A DNA stretch of 64,000 bases from Acuticoccus sp039189655 (lineage in GTDB: Bacteria > Pseudomonadota > Alphaproteobacteria > Rhizobiales > Amorphaceae), in the NCBI GenBank assembly GCA_039189655.1, contig JBCCYN010000001.1, positions 1 through 64,000 of the forward strand. The letters are read 5' to 3'. Positions within the stretch are counted from its first letter, which is position 1, and the number at the start of each line of letters is the position of its first letter. A model generated the notes under the pieces. That model saw only the letters and a list, made by a program, of their open reading frames with translations, was not told the DNA's origin and made no database searches. Both the position numbers and the translations under genes were made by a program. Positions 58,680-64,000 of the stretch are shown here, piece by piece.

Positions 58680-60428
58680 ATGAGCGTTGATGCCGTCACC
58701 ATGTCGATCCTGAAGGGTCGGCTCGAACAAATTGCCGACGAGATGGACACCACCCTCTTCCGCTCGGCCTTTAACCCGATCATCGCGGAGGCCCACGATG
58801 CCTCCCACGGCATCTACGACAAGGAAACCGGCGATACCCTGGTGCAGGGAAAATCCGGCCTCCCGATCTTCGTGGGTGTGATGGCGTTTGCGGTGAAAGC
58901 CGTGATCGCGAAGGCCGCCCAGCGGGGCGGGGTTCACGACGGCGATGTGTGGATTTTCAACGACCCCTACGAAGGCGGCACCCACCTTTCAGACTTTCGC
59001 CTGGTGAAGCCGATCTTTCGGGACGGCAAACTCTTTTGCTACCTCGCTTCGGTGGGCCACTGGCACGATGTGGGCGGCAACGTGCCGGGAAATTATAATC
59101 CCGTCGCCACGGAGACGTTTCAGGAAGGCATCCTCATCCCGCCCATCAAGCTGTTCGATCGCGGCGTTCTTCTGGACGACGTGGTCGATGTGCTGTCGGC
59201 AAACACGCGCCTTCCGTTGTCGCTCTATGGCGACCTCAACGGCCAGATCAACGCCCTCGACCTCGGCACCGAGCGCATGAACGCGCTGCTCGACGAATAC
59301 GGTGACGATCTCGTGGACGAGGCCTTGGCGGCGCTCAAGGAGCGGGCCGCCACCATGATGCGTGCGGAGATCGCCCGCCTGCCGGACGGCACCGCGTCCG
59401 TGGAAGACTATCTCGACAATGACGGCATCGAAGATGCCCCGCTCAAGATCGCCCTCGACCTCACCGTAGAGGGTGAGCGCCTGGTGATGGACTTTTCCCG
59501 CTCCTCGCCGGCCTGTGCGGGGCCGGTGAACATATCCCGCGCCACCACCGTTGCGGCCTGCTACGTGGCGCTTAAGCACGTCTTCGGTGACGTGCCGGCG
59601 AACGGTGGCGTCCTTGCGCCCATCGACATCAAGGTTGACCCCGAATCCATCCTCTCGGTGACAGCGCCAAAACCGGTGAGCGGCTACACTGAAACCATCC
59701 TTCGCCTCATCGACGTGGTGTTTCAGGCAGTGGCGCAGATCGCGCCGGAGGCGGCCAACGCGTGCGCCTACGGCACCATCAATGCCCTGTCCCTGGCGGG
59801 CCATCGGGAAGACGGCCGCCGCTGGGTGATGTTTTCCTTCTTCGGCGGCGGCCACGGCGGCTATGCCGGCGGCGATGGCCTCAATCACGGCAACGCGCCC
59901 ATATCGACGGCCACCATCCCGCCTTTGGAAATTCTCGAAGCCGCCTACCCGGTGGCGTTCAAGACGTGGGCGCTGCGGCCGGGTTCGGCTGGGGCGGGAG
60001 AGTTCCGCGGCGGCCTCGGCGCCACCTATGAAATCGAACTTTTGGAAACCTCCGCCGATGTTTTCCTGTTCGGCGAGCGGGGACGCTACCCGCCCCGGGG
60101 CGTCGCCGGTGGCAAGGATGGCGCCTGTAACGTTTTCTCCCACCCAGCCCCTGGCCCCGACGCCTCAGGTGTGGTGCATCCGCCCATGGCTTCAAAGCTT
60201 GTGGGGCTAAAGCTTGAGCGCGGCCAAACGGTGCGCCTCGATACACCGGGGGGCGGCGGCTACGGTCCCCCAGAAAAGCGCGACCCAGAAGCCGTCGCCC
60301 AAGACGTGGCACGCGGCTACGTTTCGGTGCAGGCGGCCGCGACCCAATACCGGGTCGCGCTCAACGCCGATGGCGCGGTCGATCCTTCGCAAACCGCTCA
60401 GCTTCGCGCGCAGGCAGGAAAGTCGTGA
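58680..60428 (+). CDS. hyuB: Hydantoinase B/oxoprolinase-type beta subunit
   Basis: 582 residues; GGAGG seven bases before the ATG. AFNPIIAEAHDASHGIYD and DGDVWIFNDPYEGGTHLSD near the N-terminus, FGGGHGGYAGGDGLNHGN in the middle, and a glycine-rich TPGGGGYGPPEKRD end mark HyuB/HydB. Partnered with HyuA it forms ATP-dependent N-methylhydantoinases, oxoprolinases or acetone-carboxylase-like enzymes. The exact substrate cannot be read. Its stop overlaps the hyuA GTG by four bases. Confidence 0.9.
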   Translation: MSVDAVTMSILKGRLEQIADEMDTTLFRSAFNPIIAEAHDASHGIYDKETGDTLVQGKSGLPIFVGVMAFAVKAVIAKAAQRGGVHDGDVWIFNDPYEGGTHLSDFRLVKPIFRDGKLFCYLASVGHWHDVGGNVPGNYNPVATETFQEGILIPPIKLFDRGVLLDDVVDVLSANTRLPLSLYGDLNGQINALDLGTERMNALLDEYGDDLVDEALAALKERAATMMRAEIARLPDGTASVEDYLDNDGIEDAPLKIALDLTVEGERLVMDFSRSSPACAGPVNISRATTVAACYVALKHVFGDVPANGGVLAPIDIKVDPESILSVTAPKPVSGYTETILRLIDVVFQAVAQIAPEAANACAYGTINALSLAGHREDGRRWVMFSFFGGGHGGYAGGDGLNHGNAPISTATIPPLEILEAAYPVAFKTWALRPGSAGAGEFRGGLGATYEIELLETSADVFLFGERGRYPPRGVAGGKDGACNVFSHPAPGPDASGVVHPPMASKLVGLKLERGQTVRLDTPGGGGYGPPEKRDPEAVAQDVARGYVSVQAAATQYRVALNADGAVDPSQTAQLRAQAGKS

Positions 60429-62494
60429 GCGATCCCCAGGCCAAAGCCGGCGCGTTCGTCATAGGAGTGGATGTGGGCGGCACGTTTACGGACGTCTTCC
60501 TCTGGGACGAGGCCCAAGGCTCTCTAAGCACTGCCAAAGTGCCCTCCACGAGGGGCGATGAATCGGTAGGCCTCGTGGAAGGCATCGCCCAGAAAGTGGC
60601 TGACTTTCGGGAAATTGCGACGGTGGTCCACGGCACAACGGTGGGCACAAACGCGCTGCTGGAGCGCGGCGGCGCGCGCACCGGCATCATCACCACCGAA
60701 GGGTTCCGGGACGTCTTGGAAATGCGCCGCCGAGACCGACCCCACACCTGGGGATTGCGGGGCAGTTTCGAGCCCGTGGTGGAGCGGGCCGACCGCCTGG
60801 AGGTGGCCGAGCGCGTTTATGCCGACGGGACAGTGGCGCTGCCCGTGGACCCTGACGCGGTGCGCGAAAAAGCTAACGCGCTGCGCGAGGCGGGCTGTGA
60901 GGCGGTCTGCGTCTTCTTCGTTAACGGCTACGCCAACGGCGCCAACGAAAAAATGGCCGTGGAGGCCGTCCGCTCGGTGTGGCCCAACGCCCACGTGAGC
61001 GCGGCCACCGAAATCTTGCCAGAGATCCGCGAGTTCGAACGTCTCTCCACCGCGACCCTCAACGCCTACCTGCAGCCGCTGGTGTCGGCCTATCTGGACC
61101 GGTTGGCAACGAGCCTCACCGCCCGCAAGTGCGAGGCCGATGTGCTGATCGTCCAATCCAATGGCGGCGTGATGGCCATTGAGACGGCAAAGCGCTTTCC
61201 GGTGCGCACGGCCCTTTCCGGACCCGCCGCGGGGGTGATTGCCGCCAAAGCGATCGCCACCGCCGCAGGTTTCGATCACATCATCACCTGCGACATGGGC
61301 GGCACGAGTTTTGATGTGTCGCTGGTGGCGGGCGGCGAGGCTGCCCTCACGGCGCAAGCCTCCATCGATTTCGGCATGGTGATCCGCACGCCAATGATTG
61401 AGATCACCACCATCGGCGCCGGCGGCGGATCCATCGCCTGGGTGGATGCCAGCGGGCTGCTGAATGTGGGTCCTCAGTCCGCCGGCTCCAGCCCGGGCCC
61501 GGCCTGCTACGGTCTTGGAAATCAGCGCCCCACTGTCACCGACGCCAACCTCGTGCTCGGCCGCATCAACCCTGACCGGCCCATCGGCGGAAAGCTCGAC
61601 CGCCTCGATGTGGAAGCAGCGCGAGACGCCATCGAGAGCGAAGTGGGCACACCGTTGGGGCTCGCCGTGGAGGCCGCGGCGGAGGCGATTTTGAGGGTGG
61701 CAAACGCTAAAATGGCCGGCGCGATCCGCCTCGTTTCCATCGAGAAGGGTCACGATCCGGCGCGCTATGTGGCCATGCCCTTTGGCGGCGGAGGCGCCTT
61801 GCACACCGGCGCGCTCATCAAGGAGGTGGGGCTAAAATCCGCCCTCGTCCCACGCTTTCCCGGGGTGACAAGCGCCCTTGGCTGTGTGGTGGCCGACATG
61901 CGCCAGGATCGGGTGCAGACGGTCAACAAAGCCATCTCAGAGGTGGACGCCGAAGCGCTGGGCCGCGAAATGTCCGCCGCCGCCGATGATCTGGCAGCGC
62001 TCCTCGGTGAGGCGGGGGTGAACTTTCTTCGCATCGACCGCCTCTACGAGTTCGATATGCTTTACCTTGGCCAAACCCATGCGGTCTCGGCGGCGGTCGA
62101 AATACCCGCCGGCGGCCTCACCCGCGAGGTTTTGCAGGGCGCCTTCGAGGAGAGCTATCAATCGAGCTACGGCCGGCTCCTAAAAAATGTGCCGGTGCGG
62201 GTGATGAACTATCGCGTGGCCGTGGTGGGCCGGCGCCCGCCCCTCGATATGAGCCTCTTTTCCCCCCAAGACGGTGTTGCCCCGAAAGAAGCTCGGTTGG
62301 GGGAGCGGGAAATCTTCGCTGGCGGCAAAACGTGGCAGGCTGCGATCTATGACCGGCTGCGCCTTGCCGTGGGCAGCCGCATTGAGGGCCCGGCCCTCTT
62401 GGAGCAGCCGGACACGACAATTTTCGTCGATCCCGGCCTTAGTGCGCAGGTGGACCGCTTCGGCAACCTCCTGATCGCCCCTTCATCGCCTTGA
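60425..62494 (+). CDS. hyuA: Hydantoinase A/oxoprolinase-type alpha subunit
   Basis: 689 residues from a GTG coupled to hyuB. IGVDVGGTFTDVFLWDE is the N-terminal actin-like phosphate loop, VVHGTTVGTNALLERGGART the second patch, TCDMGGTSFDVSLV the second phosphate loop, and PFGGGGALHTGALIKEVG the C-terminal nucleotide region. The subunit carries the ATP site. hyuB-hyuA order is common in Rhizobiales-type genomes. Confidence 0.92.
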   Translation: MSDPQAKAGAFVIGVDVGGTFTDVFLWDEAQGSLSTAKVPSTRGDESVGLVEGIAQKVADFREIATVVHGTTVGTNALLERGGARTGIITTEGFRDVLEMRRRDRPHTWGLRGSFEPVVERADRLEVAERVYADGTVALPVDPDAVREKANALREAGCEAVCVFFVNGYANGANEKMAVEAVRSVWPNAHVSAATEILPEIREFERLSTATLNAYLQPLVSAYLDRLATSLTARKCEADVLIVQSNGGVMAIETAKRFPVRTALSGPAAGVIAAKAIATAAGFDHIITCDMGGTSFDVSLVAGGEAALTAQASIDFGMVIRTPMIEITTIGAGGGSIAWVDASGLLNVGPQSAGSSPGPACYGLGNQRPTVTDANLVLGRINPDRPIGGKLDRLDVEAARDAIESEVGTPLGLAVEAAAEAILRVANAKMAGAIRLVSIEKGHDPARYVAMPFGGGGALHTGALIKEVGLKSALVPRFPGVTSALGCVVADMRQDRVQTVNKAISEVDAEALGREMSAAADDLAALLGEAGVNFLRIDRLYEFDMLYLGQTHAVSAAVEIPAGGLTREVLQGAFEESYQSSYGRLLKNVPVRVMNYRVAVVGRRPPLDMSLFSPQDGVAPKEARLGEREIFAGGKTWQAAIYDRLRLAVGSRIEGPALLEQPDTTIFVDPGLSAQVDRFGNLLIAPSSP

Positions 62495-62543
62495 ACGATC
62501 GCGCCCAGAAGACGATGCGAATGCCGACGCTGCCAAGACGGTG

Positions 62544-63008
62544 CTACGCAGCCACCGCGCAGGCTTGGGCGAACGCTGTTTCAAAGACGCTCACCCAACC
62601 GCTGGCGTAACCGTCGCGCCGGCCTTGCCCGGCCTCACCAAGGATTTCCCAGCCGCTATGGGTAAGCTCGACCCGTGTGCCAGCGCCTGCATCGTTGGGC
62701 GTGAATACGATATCCACGTCCGTCGCCTCGCTTTGGGGTGACATCACGTGCCAGGCGAGCCGCAGCCTCTTTCCGGGCTCGAACACCTTTACAATTGCCC
62801 AATCCGCCCGGCTTCCATCCGCCTTGATCTCATAGACCAGACCACCCTCGCGCGATTCCAGGACCAGCGAGCGCGCCACATTGTCCTCCATCGCTGAGAC
62901 CGAATTTTTCCCCAGCGGCCACCAGGCAGCGATCTCATCAGTAAAAATGCGGAAAGCTGCATCGGGATTGCAACCAACGACGATAGATTTCTTCACCGGC
63001 TCTATCAT
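62544..63008 (-). CDS. SRPBCC/AHSA1 (START-like) domain protein
   Basis: 154 residues. The fold pattern is clear: KKSIVVGCNPDAAFRIFTDE at the start, IAAWWPLGKNSVSA, and the closing THSGWEILGEAGQGRRDGYA-type helix ahead of WVSVFETAFA. AHSA1-like proteins bind hydrophobic ligands and are often paired with ArsR regulators, as here: its start overlaps the ArsR stop by four bases. The ligand is unknown. Confidence 0.88.
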   Translation of the reverse strand: MIEPVKKSIVVGCNPDAAFRIFTDEIAAWWPLGKNSVSAMEDNVARSLVLESREGGLVYEIKADGSRADWAIVKVFEPGKRLRLAWHVMSPQSEATDVDIVFTPNDAGAGTRVELTHSGWEILGEAGQGRRDGYASGWVSVFETAFAQACAVAA

Positions 63009-63328
63009 TCCTGCGTCTCCTCACCAGCCATTCGCCGTTCCACGTCCGCGGCAAAGCTTTCCAAGACATCGCCCCAAAACCCGTCGACCCAGGCGCGCAG
63101 CTCGGCGAGCCCTTCGCGCCTGACGCGGTAGTAGTGGCGGGTGCCCTCCACCTCGACGCGCACCAATCCGGCCTGTGCCAACACCTTCAGATGCTGGGAT
63201 ACCGCCGGCCGGCTCACGGGCTGGCGTGATGCGATCTGCGCTACCGTCAGCCGTGCGCCTCCCAGCACCTGAAAAATTTCGCGGCGTCGCCTGTCACCGA
63301 GGGCATCCAGCGCATCATCGTAAGTCAT
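63005..63328 (-). CDS. ArsR-family transcriptional regulator
   Basis: 107 residues. ALGDRRRREIFQVLGGARL and TVAQIASRQPVSRPAVSQHLKVL form the winged helix with recognition helix SRPAVSQHLK. RVEVEGTRHYYRVRREGL is the wing. No metal-binding ELCV-type Cys motif is present, so it is not an arsenic sensor; it resembles the SdpR/Rv2034-like group that controls a linked SRPBCC gene. A palindrome overlaps its start codon, suggesting autoregulation. Confidence 0.92.
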   Translation of the reverse strand: MTYDDALDALGDRRRREIFQVLGGARLTVAQIASRQPVSRPAVSQHLKVLAQAGLVRVEVEGTRHYYRVRREGLAELRAWVDGFWGDVLESFAADVERRMAGEETQE

Positions 63329-63355
63329 GACTTACCGTAAGTACTGACTAACTTA
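63321..63355. promoter_or_regulatory. ArsR-type operator with two inverted repeats
   Basis: TAAGTCATGACTTA (63321-63334) is a perfect 14-bp palindrome over the arsR-like ATG. A second inverted pair, TAAGT (63338-63342) and ACTTA (63351-63355), follows at once. Both share TAAGT/ACTTA half-sites. Confidence 0.65.
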
Positions 63356-63471
63356 TTGTCAACGCAAGACCGAGCAGGCGGATGGCGATTGGATGGACAG
63401 GGACGGCGAGAGGGGGCAAATCCTTCATCGGCCGCACTGGCCGAAGGAACGGGCGTAGGAAGGGAAGCAGG

Positions 63472-64000
63472 ATGCTCACGACCATCAGCGGCTATGACAG
63501 GATTGGCGAAGAAAACGCCTTCGCGGTCCTTGCAAGGGCGAACGCGCTGGCAGCCGAGGGTCGCGACGTCATCAACCTTGGTATCGGCCAGCCGGACTTT
63601 CCAACGCCCCCCCACATCGTGGAAGCGGCAGTCAAAGCGTTGCGCGATGGGCACCACGGCTATACGCCCGCCCCCGGCATCCCTGCCCTGCGCGAGGCCG
63701 TTGCGGCCGATATTGAAAGCCGAACAGGGGTCGCCACTTCGCCCGATGGTGTGCTCATCGTCCCCGGCGGCAAGGTGACGATGTACATGGCCATCGGCAT
63801 GTTCGGGGAGCCGGGCGCAGAAATCCTCTACCCCGACCCGGGATTTCCCATCTACCGGTCCATGATCGAGTTCACCGGCGCAACGCCAGTGCCCATCCCC
63901 ATCAAGGAGGCTTATGGGTTCGCGTTCTCGCCCGATGACGTGGCGGAGCGCATCACCGAGCGCACGCGCCTCATCATCGTCAACTCACCGGCAAATCCCA
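63472..64000 (+). CDS. Class I PLP-dependent aminotransferase (partial)
   Basis: The first 176 codons of an aspartate/aromatic aminotransferase-type enzyme, cut by the window end. The ATG at 63472 has GGAAGGGAAG upstream. INLGIGQPDFPTPPHIVEAA is the substrate-side N-terminus, HGYTPAPGIPALREAVA the next patch, VPGGKVTMYMAIGMF the PLP phosphate region, and YPDPGFPIY and IIVNSPANP include the cofactor-contacting Tyr and Asn. The catalytic Lys lies beyond the window. It is divergent from the arsR-like gene. Confidence 0.9.
   Translation, partial: MLTTISGYDRIGEENAFAVLARANALAAEGRDVINLGIGQPDFPTPPHIVEAAVKALRDGHHGYTPAPGIPALREAVAADIESRTGVATSPDGVLIVPGGKVTMYMAIGMFGEPGAEILYPDPGFPIYRSMIEFTGATPVPIPIKEAYGFAFSPDDVAERITERTRLIIVNSPANP

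Noticed and set aside
58989..60143. 384-residue minus-strand open frame
   Set aside because: Antisense to hyuB; composition typical of a GC-rich shadow.
60524..61804. 426-residue minus-strand open frame
   Set aside because: Antisense to hyuA, which has strong family motifs; the reverse frame has none.
1..64000. tRNA, rRNA and CRISPR features
   Set aside because: No cloverleaf-like gene, rRNA segment or regular repeat-spacer array was seen by eye; a covariance-model scan could still find small RNAs.

Overview
The window is high-GC DNA of alphaproteobacterial character, probably Hyphomicrobiales-like. This rests on overall GC, a DUF1674 protein, a DUF1127-type mini-protein, a RidA/branched-chain ABC catabolic operon, and the mix of IS110, IS3, IS5, IS21, IS66 and IS256 remnants. 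I saw no rRNA, tRNA or CRISPR array. All names come from reading translated motifs by eye; nothing was checked by database search.

Region 1 (1-29.9 kb) is an accessory island littered with broken insertion sequences. Its main content is a two-protein lipid-initiated assembly line on the minus strand: FAAL-ACP-KS-AT-ACP (8991-14312), then KS-AT-KR-ACP-C (2836-8994). A carboxyl-methyltransferase-like gene and a small secreted protein lie upstream of it. The rest of the island holds an APH-like kinase, a GlxA-type regulator divergent from a methyltransferase, a DUF1127-like mini-protein, a frameshifted flavin monooxygenase, a DUF6653 protein, a GNAT enzyme, an OYE remnant, a phosphatidylserine-decarboxylase-like enzyme, an IS5-type element with both terminal repeats, and a HopA1-like gene.

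Region 2 (29.9-44.4 kb) is the most unusual part: a compact catabolic and uptake locus that looks specialised for an aminophenol-type aromatic. Two minus-strand genes encode an IclR-RidA fusion regulator and a flotillin. Eleven tightly packed plus-strand genes follow: RidA, a 2-aminomuconate-deaminase-like RidA, the beta and alpha subunits of a class III 2-aminophenol-1,6-dioxygenase, a periplasmic binding protein, a kynurenine-formamidase-like hydrolase, the two ATPases, permease LivH, a LivM permease fused in frame to a second dioxygenase alpha-like domain, and an aminomuconate-semialdehyde-dehydrogenase-like ALDH. The expected flow is import, optional deacylation, ring cleavage, semialdehyde oxidation and deamination. 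The permease-dioxygenase fusion, the regulator fused to a RidA domain lacking the usual arginine, and the neighbouring flotillin suggest a membrane-tethered catabolic complex controlled by a sensor derived from a pathway enzyme.

Region 3 (44.4-52.4 kb) carries an MDR oxidoreductase divergent from a TetR regulator with two matching operator-like sites, a PfkB kinase, an MFS transporter, a MaoC / DUF35 / thiolase-like acyl-CoA module, and a sulfatase with an upstream palindrome.

Region 4 (52.4-64 kb) looks like ordinary chromosome: AlkA-like glycosylase, carboxylesterase, HNH nuclease, glyoxalase I, DUF1674, PyrB, OtsA, HyuB/HyuA, an SRPBCC/ArsR pair with an operator-like site, and a class I aminotransferase cut by the window end.
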